Source: Amycolatopsis jejuensis
GTDB taxonomy: Bacteria > Actinomycetota > Actinomycetes > Mycobacteriales > Pseudonocardiaceae
Assembly (NCBI RefSeq): GCF_000717335.1
Contig: NZ_JNYZ01000038.1
Coordinates: 1-64,000 of the forward strand
DNA: 64,000 nucleotides
Reading direction: 5' to 3'
The notes beneath the pieces are model-generated. The model saw only the letters and a list, made by a program, of their open reading frames with translations. It had not been told where the DNA came from and ran no database searches. Shown piece by piece: positions 8,049-16,830 of the stretch. Each line of letters starts with the position of its first letter. The first letter of the stretch is position 1. The position numbers were made by a program, and so were the translations under genes.

Positions 8049-10361
8049 GCCGAGTACATTCGCCCGCCAATCCGGCGGGATGTGCTTGTGCTGCACGGCA
8101 GGTACACCGTCGAGCAGTGCGAGTACCTCGGGTGGGGTGAGCGGAATCCGATCGACCGCACAGCCGGTCGCATCGGCGACCGCGCAGGCAATGGCGGCGG
8201 CCACATTCAAGATCGGTACCTCCCCGGCGCCTTTCACCCCGAGCGGCCCGATCGACGGCGCACCCTCGAACAGGTCCGCTGTCACCGCAACCGCGTCGGC
8301 CGCCAGCGGGACCCGGTAGGTCTCGAAACCGGACTGCGCGACCCGCCCGGAATCCTCGAACGTCACCGTCTCGTGCAGGGCGTAGCCGAGTCCCTGCACG
8401 ACTCCACCCTGGATCTGGCTGCGGATCGCCCGCGGGTTGATCGCCCGGCCGACGTCCTGCACCACCCGGTAAGCGAGCACGTCCACCTGCCCGGTCTCCG
8501 GGTCGACCGCGACCGCGCAGTCGTGCACCGCGAACACCGGGATGTCGAGGGCGTCGATCATGTGCCCGGTGGCGCAGCCGGGAATCGCGGGCGTGCCGGG
8601 GCCGGTGAACGCGCCCGACCCGGAGATCGGTCCGGTCGTGGTTTGCGCGTGGGCGGCGACTTCGGCGAGGGTGACCGACCGGCCCGGTACCCCGGTGACG
8701 GAGATTCCGTCCCGGTCGATCACGATGTCGGCCGGGGCGGCTTCGAGCAGGTCAGCGGCGACCTCGGCGATCTTCTTCTTCGCATCGTCGCAGGCCGCGC
8801 TGCTTGCCGCGCCGAGGGAAACCGTGGTGCGGCCGCCGCCGACGCCCAGGTCGAAGCCTGCTGCATCGGTGTCGGCCGCGCGGACCACGACGTCCTCCGG
8901 GCGGATCCCCAGCGCCTCCGCGACCAGTTGCGGCAGTGCCTGCATGGTCGACCCGGACCCGATCTCAACCCCGGCTGTCACGAGCGTCGCGGACCCGTCG
9001 GGATTCACGTTGACGGTTGCGGCCGACGGGCCGACGAACACGAACCAGGTACCCACCACCGTCGCCCGGCCGACCAACGCACCCGGTGTTGGCTCAGTAC
9101 GCAGCTCCGCCATTCGGTCCAGCATCGGGCCGAGGACGTCGCCCTCGAAAACCTGTCCAGTAGCGCCGAGATCCCCGTCGCCGAGCACTGCGCGGCGACG
9201 GAATTCGAAGCGGTCCATGCCGAGCGCGGCGCAGATCTCGTCGATGTGCCGTTCGAGCGCGAAGGTGTTGTAAGTGCCGTTGCAGGCGCGAAAGGCGCCG
9301 GTCGGGGCGGTGTTTGTGTACACCGCGCGGCTGACCAATCGGACAGAACCGAGCCGGTAATTGCCACCGAGGGTGTGTGCGGTCATCGTGGTGAGGAACG
9401 GTTGCTCACCGCCGTAAGCGCCGCAATCCATGAGCACCACGGCTTCGCGCGCGACGATCTCCCCTTCGCGCGTCACCGCCGAGCGCAGCCAGATGTCCGC
9501 GTTCTCCCGGAAAAGCGCGAGCCGCATTTCCTCGGCTCTGGTCAGGACGAGCCGCACCGGCCGGGCGGTGGCGCGCGCCAGCAGCGCGGCAATCGGCTCG
9601 ACCGACGCCTCGAACTTCATCCCGAAACCGCCGCCGACCGCCGGTACCACCACGCGTACCTCAGACGGCCGAAGCCCCAGCAGCCGAGCGGTCGCGTTGC
9701 GGACCGCCCAAGGGTTCTGCGTCGACGTTTCCATGACCACGCGGCCGTTTTCTACCCAAGCGAGGCACGCCCGCGGTTCCAGCGGAGCCTGGTTCTGCCG
9801 TCCGCTGCGGTACGAGCTTTCCACCACCACAACGTCGTCCCGCACGAAGGCGGCGTCGGTGTCTCCGCGGACCACGGTGGCTTCCCAAGCGATGTTGCCG
9901 CCTCGCGCGCCGTCCTTGACCAGTTCTTCGTAGTCGCGCCAGCCGGGATGGATCTCTCTGGAACTGTCCGCAATAGACTGTTCCATCGTCAGGTTCGCAG
10001 GCAGCGGCTCGATCTCGACGACAATCGCGGCCGCGGCGGCTTCAGCCTGCTCCAGGGTTTCGGCGGCTACTGCGGCGAGCGGCTCACCGTGGTACCGGAT
10101 GTCTCCGTCGGCGAAGAGTGGATGATCGGCGACGGCGATCCCATATCGGCCGGGTGCGTCAGCGGCAGTGACAATGCCGTGTACGCCCGGCATCTCTTGT
10201 GCGGCAGAGGTGTCCAGCCGGAGAATCCGGGCGGCCGCACAATCGGAGCGACGGATTGCCGCGTGTAGCATCCCGGGCTGCCGACGGTCCACAGTGAACT
10301 GGGTCCGGCCGCGCAGCTTGTCCTCGGCATCTCGGCGGGGTACATCACTGCCGATATTCAT
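7977..10361 (-). CDS. Molybdenum hydroxylase large subunit, xanthine dehydrogenase family
   Basis: 794 aa; the ATG overlaps the small-subunit stop (ATGA at 10358-10361). The Mo-pterin domain holds GGGFGMK (about 243-249), the active-site loop GAFRACNG (about 355-362) and the catalytic glutamate in KGAGE (about 710-714). The Arg loop is of the aldehyde oxidase/xanthine dehydrogenase kind. The cysteine loop of form I CO dehydrogenase is absent, so CO oxidation is unlikely. It hydroxylates an N-heterocycle or aldehyde using water. The last 40 or so residues after the usual family end are poorly conserved and are read through the convergent nuclease-fold gene. Confidence 0.9.
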   Translation of the reverse strand: MNIGSDVPRRDAEDKLRGRTQFTVDRRQPGMLHAAIRRSDCAAARILRLDTSAAQEMPGVHGIVTAADAPGRYGIAVADHPLFADGDIRYHGEPLAAVAAETLEQAEAAAAAIVVEIEPLPANLTMEQSIADSSREIHPGWRDYEELVKDGARGGNIAWEATVVRGDTDAAFVRDDVVVVESSYRSGRQNQAPLEPRACLAWVENGRVVMETSTQNPWAVRNATARLLGLRPSEVRVVVPAVGGGFGMKFEASVEPIAALLARATARPVRLVLTRAEEMRLALFRENADIWLRSAVTREGEIVAREAVVLMDCGAYGGEQPFLTTMTAHTLGGNYRLGSVRLVSRAVYTNTAPTGAFRACNGTYNTFALERHIDEICAALGMDRFEFRRRAVLGDGDLGATGQVFEGDVLGPMLDRMAELRTEPTPGALVGRATVVGTWFVFVGPSAATVNVNPDGSATLVTAGVEIGSGSTMQALPQLVAEALGIRPEDVVVRAADTDAAGFDLGVGGGRTTVSLGAASSAACDDAKKKIAEVAADLLEAAPADIVIDRDGISVTGVPGRSVTLAEVAAHAQTTTGPISGSGAFTGPGTPAIPGCATGHMIDALDIPVFAVHDCAVAVDPETGQVDVLAYRVVQDVGRAINPRAIRSQIQGGVVQGLGYALHETVTFEDSGRVAQSGFETYRVPLAADAVAVTADLFEGAPSIGPLGVKGAGEVPILNVAAAIACAVADATGCAVDRIPLTPPEVLALLDGVPAVQHKHIPPDWRANVLGSRFLENDVLRGRGQLQRLAADRQ

Positions 10362-10786
10362 CGCGCCACCGCCTCGACGATCCGCTGGTATCCCGTGCAG
10401 CGGCAGATGTTCCCGCTCAGATGTGCTCGTACGTCCTCTTCGGACGGTTGCGGATTCTCCCGTAGCAAAGCAGTGAGTGAGATCGCCATCCCGGGAAAGC
10501 ACATTCCACATTGGACAGCGTCGTTGTCCTTGAATGCTTGCTGTACCGGGGAGAGCGGAACGTAGCCCTCGATGGTCCGGACCTGCCGTCCGTCGAGGAG
10601 GCCGATCGGAACCTGGCAAGAGGGCACTGCGGCGTCGTCGACCTCGACCAAACATGCGCCGCAGAACCCTTCGCCGCAGACGAGTTTGGTGCCAGTCAAG
10701 GCAAGTTCGTCACGCAACACCGCACCCAGTGCGGTCATCGGCGGCGCATGCACCGTACGTTCGACGCCGTTCACGATCAGGCGCAT
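10358..10786 (-). CDS. Molybdenum hydroxylase small subunit, two [2Fe-2S] clusters
   Basis: 142 aa. The plant-type ferredoxin cysteines are in CGEGFCGAC (C37, C42, C45) with C57. The second cluster uses QCGMC (C93, C96) and NICRC (C128, C130). It carries electrons from the Mo site to FAD. The ATG at 10786 overlaps the end of the FAD subunit by 10 bp, and its own stop overlaps the large-subunit start, so the three subunits are translationally coupled in the order FAD, Fe-S, Mo. An upstream in-frame ATG at 10945 would add about 50 non-conserved residues and is rejected. Confidence 0.93.
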   Translation of the reverse strand: MRLIVNGVERTVHAPPMTALGAVLRDELALTGTKLVCGEGFCGACLVEVDDAAVPSCQVPIGLLDGRQVRTIEGYVPLSPVQQAFKDNDAVQCGMCFPGMAISLTALLRENPQPSEEDVRAHLSGNICRCTGYQRIVEAVAR

Positions 10787-11559
10787 GACACCGCCCGTCC
10801 TAACAGGACCGGAAGCACGCGTTCCCGGTACCAGCCAGGAGCATCGACGCCGTCGCGGCCACGCAGCCGACAGCCACGGGCAGCCTCGACCGCAGCCGCC
10901 GGATCGACCGGCTGCCCGACCAGCTGAGCCTCCACTTCGGACCACCGTCGCGCCACCGGCTCGACCGACCCGACCGCGACCCGGGCGTCCCGGACTATGC
11001 CGTCGTCCACCGTCAACGCAACGCTGACGATCGCCACCGGATAGTCCCCGGCCCGCCGCAGGGGGAGCCGAGCATGTCCGGACAGCCGGTTTCCGTTCGG
11101 TACCACCACCTCGGTCAGCAACCCGGGCGGCCGCTCGGCGAGGAAGTCCGCGAGCGGCAGTTCAGACCCGTTGAGCACGACCCGGGCGTCAAGACACAGC
11201 AGCGCAGGCACGAGGTCCGCCGCGGGAAAGCCGCGCGTGCACAGGTTTCCGCCCAGCGTCGCACGCTGCCGGACGCCCGGGTTGGCCGAATGCGCGGCGG
11301 CTTGGTGGAGCACGCGCAGGTCCGGGTCGTCGCGGGTGGCGGCAGCGAGCTCGGTGTGCGTCAATCCCGCGCCGAACGTTCGGGCGTCTCGGCGGCGGCC
11401 GGAGCCTCGCAGGAGTGGCCCCACCGACACGTACCCCGCGTGCCGCAACGGGCGCCGCATCAGCCAGGTCGCCCCGGCGAGTGGTGGGCAGTCGTCCGAG
11501 ATCAGGGCCAGTGCTTCGGGCAGCGAGCCGGGCCGGTGCAGCTCCGGTGCGATTGTCAT
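10777..11559 (-). CDS. Molybdenum hydroxylase FAD-binding subunit
   Basis: 260 aa. The start ATG at 11559 is preceded by GGAGG. FAD-binding landmarks are PLAGATWLM in the N-terminal part, and the RQRATLGGNLCTRGFPAAD segment that matches the family TIGGN loop. It completes a CoxM/XdhB-type subunit that passes electrons from the Fe-S subunit to the acceptor. It is the first gene of the three-gene operon. The divergent PucR regulator begins 142 bp away and probably controls it. No maturation gene (XdhC/CoxD type) is in the window. Confidence 0.9.
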   Translation of the reverse strand: MTIAPELHRPGSLPEALALISDDCPPLAGATWLMRRPLRHAGYVSVGPLLRGSGRRRDARTFGAGLTHTELAAATRDDPDLRVLHQAAAHSANPGVRQRATLGGNLCTRGFPAADLVPALLCLDARVVLNGSELPLADFLAERPPGLLTEVVVPNGNRLSGHARLPLRRAGDYPVAIVSVALTVDDGIVRDARVAVGSVEPVARRWSEVEAQLVGQPVDPAAAVEAARGCRLRGRDGVDAPGWYRERVLPVLLGRAVSCA

Positions 11560-11701
11560 GTCGCCGGACCTCCTTCGCAGGCGAACGAAGTATCCGAGGC
11601 CGCGGCCGCCGGGCACCATGGTGCGATTCGCGCAGCGCCGTCGCCGGACTGCGCGATCCGGAGATCGGCGAACCACGCCGCCGGGACCGTAGACTCCGGC
11701 G
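11560..11701. promoter_or_regulatory. Divergent promoter region, hydroxylase operon / pucR-like gene
   Basis: A 142-bp gap between the divergent FAD subunit and the PucR-type regulator, the expected place for PucR autoregulation and operon control. I see the ribosome binding site of the minus gene but no repeat strong enough to name as the operator. Confidence 0.4.
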
Positions 11702-13183
11702 ATGGCGTGGACTCTCGCGGACCTGGTCAGCCAGGCTGACCTGGGCCTCGTGCTGCGTTCGGGCAACGAGGCGACGCCGGTGCGGTGGGCGCACGCGTGC
11801 GACCTGCCCGACCCGGCGCCCGCCGTCGATCGCGGCTGGCTCCTGCTCACCACCGGACTGGCGCTGTCCGCCGAGGACTGCCCGGCTTACGTCCAGCGCC
11901 TGGTCCGCGCGGGCGTCGTCGCGCTGGGCTTCGGGATCGGACCGGTGCACCCGGCGATTCCGGACGAGCTCGCCGCCGCCGCACACCGGTACGGGCTGCC
12001 GTTGCTCGAGATACCCGAACGCACGCGATTCAGCGACGTACTCCGCGTGCTGACGCAAGATCGGGTCCGGGCCGAGGAGCAGGGCCGGTTGCGAGTCGTG
12101 CTGGAACAACAACGGCAGCTGATCGACGCCGCTGAAGCCCGGCCGTCGCGCCGAGCGGTCGTCTCGCTGCTCTCGCGGCACCTCGGCGCATGGGCAATGG
12201 TGCTGACCCCGGACGGCCGGTTTCTCGTCGGCGCCCCGGAAACCGCGGCCCGGCATGCCGAACTCGTGGGCATGGAGCTGCGTGCGGGACCGGCCGGGCC
12301 GAGAGCGTTCGACGTCGCGGGCAAGCGGGTCACCCTGATGCCGTTCGGGGCCACCGAGCGGACCTGCGCGTGGCTCGCGGTGGGCCGGGCCGAGCCGTTG
12401 ACCACGCTGGAGTCGGACCTGGTCGACACCGCGCTGACGCTGCTGCGGCTCGACAGCGCCCGCGCGATCGAACTGCTCGACGCCGAACGCCGGGAGCGGC
12501 GCATCGTGCTGGACCTGCTGCTGGCCGGCCGGGAGCTGCTCGCCGAGCGGGCGACCGACACGCTCGGCCTGCCGTTCCCCGACGGCGACCTGCGGGTGGC
12601 GCTGCTGCAGGAGGACGGCGACGGCCTCGCCCTGCTCGACCTCCTCGAAAACGACCGCAGCCTGCAGGTCGTGTCGGCGCTCGTGGCACCGGAACCTCGC
12701 GGGCGCGCGGCGGTCGTCGTACCCGATGTGCAGGGCATCCTCGACGTGCTGCACGGCGTCCTCAGCCAGGTCGCCGGTGGGCACGGGGTGGTCAGCGAGC
12801 CCATTGCGATCACCGGTGTCCCGCATGCCTGGCGGCGGCTCGGGATGCTGATCGACGCCGGTTCGTCCACCCGGTTGGCGGTGGCGAGCGACGTTGCGGC
12901 GGAGGGCGTGCTCGCGCATCTCGACAGCGCCGATGCCCGCGGCTGGGCCGACGCGTTGCTGAGCCCGCTCGACCAGAGCGGGCGGATCGATCTCATCGGG
13001 ACCCTTCGGACCTACCTGGCGCACAACTGCAATGGCGAGTCCGCGGCCGCTGCGCTCGGCATCCATCGGCGTACCCTGGGTTACCGGCTCGACCGCGCGG
13101 AGGAAGCGCTCGCCCGGTCGCTCACCGACCCGGCTTTACGCGCTGAGCTGTGGATTGCCTTGCGCCTGCGCGATCTTGGCTGA
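11702..13183 (+). CDS. PucR-family transcriptional regulator
   Basis: 493 aa, normal length. The N-terminal PucR domain (about 1-125) contains the typical WLLLTTGLAL and LPLLEIPERTRF segments. A GGDEF-like middle part follows, and a C-terminal helix-turn-helix (NGESAAAALGIHRRTLGYRL, about 445-465) ends the protein. PucR proteins activate or repress purine and other N-heterocycle catabolic genes in response to a pathway metabolite. It is divergent from a molybdenum hydroxylase operon, and the permease and PxpBC genes follow on the same strand. It is therefore the likely local regulator of all of region 8.0-16.8 kb. Confidence 0.92.
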   Translation: MAWTLADLVSQADLGLVLRSGNEATPVRWAHACDLPDPAPAVDRGWLLLTTGLALSAEDCPAYVQRLVRAGVVALGFGIGPVHPAIPDELAAAAHRYGLPLLEIPERTRFSDVLRVLTQDRVRAEEQGRLRVVLEQQRQLIDAAEARPSRRAVVSLLSRHLGAWAMVLTPDGRFLVGAPETAARHAELVGMELRAGPAGPRAFDVAGKRVTLMPFGATERTCAWLAVGRAEPLTTLESDLVDTALTLLRLDSARAIELLDAERRERRIVLDLLLAGRELLAERATDTLGLPFPDGDLRVALLQEDGDGLALLDLLENDRSLQVVSALVAPEPRGRAAVVVPDVQGILDVLHGVLSQVAGGHGVVSEPIAITGVPHAWRRLGMLIDAGSSTRLAVASDVAAEGVLAHLDSADARGWADALLSPLDQSGRIDLIGTLRTYLAHNCNGESAAAALGIHRRTLGYRLDRAEEALARSLTDPALRAELWIALRLRDLG

Positions 13184-13310
13184 CTGTCTTCTCGCCACTG
13201 TGCGCAGAAGCGGGTCGCCGATGCGCCACAACGCGCACTACTGCAGGCGTGCGGCGCCGCTCACACTTCCAACTCATCGCGCCCCCTTCCGACGAGTTGC
13301 GAGGATCCCC

Positions 13311-14882
13311 ATGCCGATCTCTCAAAAGCCGGCCCCGCTCGACGTCAGTTTCGCCGACGATCCGAGGGTGGTCCGCGCGGCGGCCACCGAGGACTATTCG
13401 ACCCACGTCGTACCCCGGTCCTGGCGGTCCGGCCGCTGGTCGCTCGCCTCGGCGTGGTGGGCGCTCTTCTCCGCCATGTTCTGGCTCTACCTGGCGGTCG
13501 CGTCGGCCGACGCGGTCGGCACACCGAACACGCTCGTCGCAATGGCGCTCAGCGTAGCCACGTACGGCGGTATCAACCTGGTGCTGAGCCGGTACGCCGC
13601 GAAGACCGGGCTCACGGTTGCGCTGCTGTCGCGACGGCTGTTCGGCCTTCTCGGCTCCGCACTCGCACCGTTGATCCTTGCCGCGACGGCGATCTACTAC
13701 GGCGTCTTCGAAGGCTCCATTGTGGCCACTGCGTTCCAGAAGTACTTCGGCGGCGACCTTCGGCTCTGGTACCTCGCAGTGGTCCTGTACGCGCTTCCGC
13801 TCGTGATCGGCGGCGTACGCATGTGGCTGGACAAGCTGAACGGCATTCTCCTGCCGTTCTACGCCGTGGGTCTGGTTGCCGTCGTCGTCGCCGCGACCGT
13901 GAAGCAGGGGTACCCGGGTAACTGGCTGTCGTCGGCAACCTCGGCGAGCCCGCTGCCCGGCTGGCTTACGGCGTACCTGATCTATATGGGCGTGTGGATC
14001 ATGATGATGTACACAGTGGACTACGCGCGGTTCGGCAAGGAGCGTGACGCGTCCTTCCACGGCACGGTCACCTTCGGCTGGGTGTTCTACTTCTTCACCT
14101 TCGCGATCAACGGGGTCGTCGGGATCTACCTGCTGCGGGCCTGGCACATCGCCGGATCGGAAACCGGGGTCGTCGACGCGTTCGTGAACTCGCTGGGGTT
14201 CGCCGGGGTGCTGGTGATCTTCGTGTCGCAGACCCGGATCAACACGGCCAACTACTACCTCGCGTCCACCAACCTCGAAGCGTTCGCCGCCAGGGTGTTC
14301 CGGATCCGCCCGCCGCGGATCGTGTGGGTGCTGGTGGCCGGTGTGATCGCGTATCTGTTCATGCTCACCGACGTGCTCAGCTACCTGCTGATCGCCTTGG
14401 CGTGGCAGGGAGTGTTCGTCACCGCGTGGATTGCGATCGCGCTCGTGCACATCGCGACGCACCGCACCGGGCAGCCGGAGTTCCGGCCGGGCCGGCTTCG
14501 TCCGCTCACCGCTGGTGCCGGGGTGTGGGTCGTCGCGTCGGCGATCGGGATCGTGCTGACCGTGCAGAACTCGGTAGCGGTGCTCTCGCAGCTGGCGCCG
14601 CTGGTCACGGTCGCCCTCGCGGCAGCCGGGTACTACCTGGCGGTGCGCTTCGGGCGGACCCCGGTGCTCGCCCGCGGCGACGACCCCCGCACCGAGGTCG
14701 ACGACCCGTGGGAGGCGCGAATCCGGTGTCACGCCTGCGACCTGTCCTATATTGCGGTGGAGATGGACCGCGATCCGGCGGCCGGCGGCGCGGCGATCTG
14801 CTCGGCGTGTGCCGCCGAGTCCCCGGGGATGCTCCGGGCAGCACGGGAGGAGGCCAGGATGACGGGGGACGGGCAGTCTTGA
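13311..14882 (+). CDS. NCS1-family permease with C-terminal zinc-ribbon-like tail
   Basis: 523 aa from the ATG at 13311. About 12 membrane segments span residues 45-450, in the pattern of nucleobase:cation symporter-1 proteins, which import purines, pyrimidines, hydantoins and related rings. After the last segment there is a soluble tail of about 65 residues with two CxxC pairs (C473/C476 and C497/C500), a spacing that suits a zinc ribbon. The tail is unusual for the family. The stop TGA overlaps the TTG start of the next gene. It probably supplies the substrate of the molybdenum hydroxylase. Confidence 0.88.
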   Translation: MPISQKPAPLDVSFADDPRVVRAAATEDYSTHVVPRSWRSGRWSLASAWWALFSAMFWLYLAVASADAVGTPNTLVAMALSVATYGGINLVLSRYAAKTGLTVALLSRRLFGLLGSALAPLILAATAIYYGVFEGSIVATAFQKYFGGDLRLWYLAVVLYALPLVIGGVRMWLDKLNGILLPFYAVGLVAVVVAATVKQGYPGNWLSSATSASPLPGWLTAYLIYMGVWIMMMYTVDYARFGKERDASFHGTVTFGWVFYFFTFAINGVVGIYLLRAWHIAGSETGVVDAFVNSLGFAGVLVIFVSQTRINTANYYLASTNLEAFAARVFRIRPPRIVWVLVAGVIAYLFMLTDVLSYLLIALAWQGVFVTAWIAIALVHIATHRTGQPEFRPGRLRPLTAGAGVWVVASAIGIVLTVQNSVAVLSQLAPLVTVALAAAGYYLAVRFGRTPVLARGDDPRTEVDDPWEARIRCHACDLSYIAVEMDRDPAAGGAAICSACAAESPGMLRAAREEARMTGDGQS

Positions 14883-15841
14883 GCGGAATCGTCGCCCATC
14901 GCCTTGCGACGGACGGGCATCCGGCGGTCACCTACCGCAGCGCCGGTGACCGCTGCCTGCTCATCGAGTACGGCGAAATCGCGCTCGACCTCGAACTGAG
15001 CTTCTTCACGATCGCCATGCGGGCAGCGCTGGCCGAACACCTGCCCGCCGGGGTCGTCGAGGTCGCGCCGGGGTTCCGGTCGCTGCTGGTGAGTTACTCG
15101 CCGTCGGTGCTGAGCCGCAAGGCACTGGTCGGCGCCCTCGACGAACTGCACGACGCGCAGCAGCCGGTGCGGTCGCTGGCGCTGCCGAGCCGGTGCCTCA
15201 GCCTGCCGATCGCGTTCGACGATTCGGCCAGCCGGGAGGCCGCGCAGCGGTACGCCGCGGTCACCCGGCCGGACGCGCCGAACGTGCGGGATGGGTCCAA
15301 CATCGGGTACCTGGTGGAGTACAACGGGCTCGACGGGCCGGAAGCGCTCTACGAAACGGTGCTCGGGACGGCCTGGTGGACTGCGTACACGGGGTTCTTT
15401 CCCGGCCTGCCGTTCCTGTACCCGCTCGACCCGCGGCACGCGATCACCGCGCCGCGGTACAACCCGACGCGCCGGTGGACGGCCGCCGGTACCGTCGGCA
15501 TCGGCGGGCCTTGTGTGGCGGTGTATCCGGTCGAATCCGGTGGGAGTTATCAGCTTTTCGGCCGCACCGTGCCGATCTACGACCACCTCGCCCGCCACGA
15601 CGCATTCGCCGACGACCCGCTGCTCCTCCGGCCGGGCGACCGCATCCGGTTCGAGCGGGTCACGGAGGACGAGCTGATGCATGCGCGCCGGGAGGTGCTG
15701 GAGAACCGGTACGCCTATTCGGTCAGCGATGAGGTGTTTGTGGTTGCTGATCATCTTGACCGGGTTGCGCTGGTGGCGGAGGAGGCAGCGCGGTTGCGGG
15801 CGGTTCGGGAGGCGGCGGCGTTGCGGACGGTGGTGCCGTGA
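14879..15841 (+). CDS. 5-oxoprolinase subunit PxpB / KipI-like protein
   Basis: 320 aa from TTG 14879, which overlaps the permease stop; no better start lies downstream. The family core (allophanate hydrolase subunit 1) is clear: GFFPGLPFLYPLD, then PRYNPTRRWTAAGTVGIGG and GSYQLFGRT. With PxpC these proteins open cyclic amides such as 5-oxoproline, or related rings, using ATP; in Bacillus the pair is KipI/KipA. An N-terminal extension of about 40 residues precedes the family core. The third subunit PxpA (LamB/YcsF) is not in the window, so the pair may act on another lactam. Confidence 0.85.
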   Translation: MSGIVAHRLATDGHPAVTYRSAGDRCLLIEYGEIALDLELSFFTIAMRAALAEHLPAGVVEVAPGFRSLLVSYSPSVLSRKALVGALDELHDAQQPVRSLALPSRCLSLPIAFDDSASREAAQRYAAVTRPDAPNVRDGSNIGYLVEYNGLDGPEALYETVLGTAWWTAYTGFFPGLPFLYPLDPRHAITAPRYNPTRRWTAAGTVGIGGPCVAVYPVESGGSYQLFGRTVPIYDHLARHDAFADDPLLLRPGDRIRFERVTEDELMHARREVLENRYAYSVSDEVFVVADHLDRVALVAEEAARLRAVREAAALRTVVP

Positions 15842-16830
15842 TGGTGCTGGAGGTGCTGACCCCGGGTTTGGAGACGACGATCCAGGATTGGCCGGGCCGG
15901 ATCGGGGTGCAGTCGCGGGGATTCTTCCCGTCCGGTCCGGCCGACGACCTGGCTTTCCGGATGGCGAACGCGTTGGTGGCCAACGAACCGTCGGCGGCGG
16001 CGCTTGAGATCACCATGGGCCGTTGCGAGTTCCGGGTCCTCGCTGACGTCGTCGTGGCGGTCACCGGGGCGGCGGGGGCGGTGGTGAAATGCGACGGCCG
16101 TCCGGTGCCGATGTGGCAGACGGTCCGCTTGCCGTCCGGGGCGGTGCTCGAGTTTCCGAACGTCAAGGGGCCCGGGTGTCGCCTGTACCTGGCGATTGCC
16201 GGGGGCATCGACGTTCCCCTCGTGATGGGTTCGCGTGCCACGTACACCGCGGGTGGCATCGGCGGGATCGAGGGCCGCCGTCTGATTCGGGGGGATGTGA
16301 TCCGCCGGTTCCGGCCGCCGGACATCCCCGCCCGGCGAGTTCCGCAGGACCTGCGTCCGGTGTTCACCGACACCTGGGAAGTGGAGGTGATGCGCGGCCC
16401 GCACGCCGACGAAACCCTGCTGACCGACGGGGATTGGCACGACTTCGTCACCCGCCGCTGGAAAGTGGACCTCAGCTCGGACCGCAGCGGCGTCCGGCTG
16501 AACCCGCACCGGTTCCGCTGGGCCCGGCCGACCGGCGGGGTCGCCGGGGCGCATCCGTCGAACATCCTCGACGGCCAGTTCCCCCTCGGCGGGATTGCCG
16601 CGCACGGAGACGTGCTGGTGATTCTGGGTCCGGAAGGCCCGACTTCCGACGGGTTCTGCGTGATTGCCACGGTCGTCAGTGCGGCGCGGTGGAAATCGGG
16701 GCAGGCTCGTCCGGGTCGGGATGAGGTCCGGTTTCGGGAGGTCTCGCTGGAGGAAGCCCTGCAGCTGGCCGAACGGACGGATTACGCCACCGATGCCGCG
16801 CACTACGAAACTCTCCCGGAGCATTACTGA
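15841..16830 (+). CDS. 5-oxoprolinase subunit PxpC / biotin-dependent carboxyltransferase-fold protein
   Basis: 329 aa; the ATG at 15841 shares one base with the stop of the PxpB-like gene, so the two are coupled. The family start LEVLTPGLETTIQDWPGRIG, the SGPADDLAFRMANALVAN segment and the C-terminal GGIAAHGDVLVILGPEGPTSDGF are all as in KipA/allophanate hydrolase subunit 2. It forms a complex with the upstream protein to hydrolyse a cyclic amide. Its end overlaps the convergent FAD/Fe-S dehydrogenase gene by 7 bp, so a terminator has no room between them. Confidence 0.87.
   Translation: MVLEVLTPGLETTIQDWPGRIGVQSRGFFPSGPADDLAFRMANALVANEPSAAALEITMGRCEFRVLADVVVAVTGAAGAVVKCDGRPVPMWQTVRLPSGAVLEFPNVKGPGCRLYLAIAGGIDVPLVMGSRATYTAGGIGGIEGRRLIRGDVIRRFRPPDIPARRVPQDLRPVFTDTWEVEVMRGPHADETLLTDGDWHDFVTRRWKVDLSSDRSGVRLNPHRFRWARPTGGVAGAHPSNILDGQFPLGGIAAHGDVLVILGPEGPTSDGFCVIATVVSAARWKSGQARPGRDEVRFREVSLEEALQLAERTDYATDAAHYETLPEHY

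Noticed and set aside
8082..10268. Plus-strand open frame of about 730 codons
   Set aside because: Antisense to the molybdenum hydroxylase large subunit, whose motifs are unambiguous.
7977..10361. Form I carbon monoxide dehydrogenase
   Set aside because: The active-site loop is GAFRACNG, of the xanthine dehydrogenase type. The CO dehydrogenase cysteine loop (AYRCSFR) is absent.
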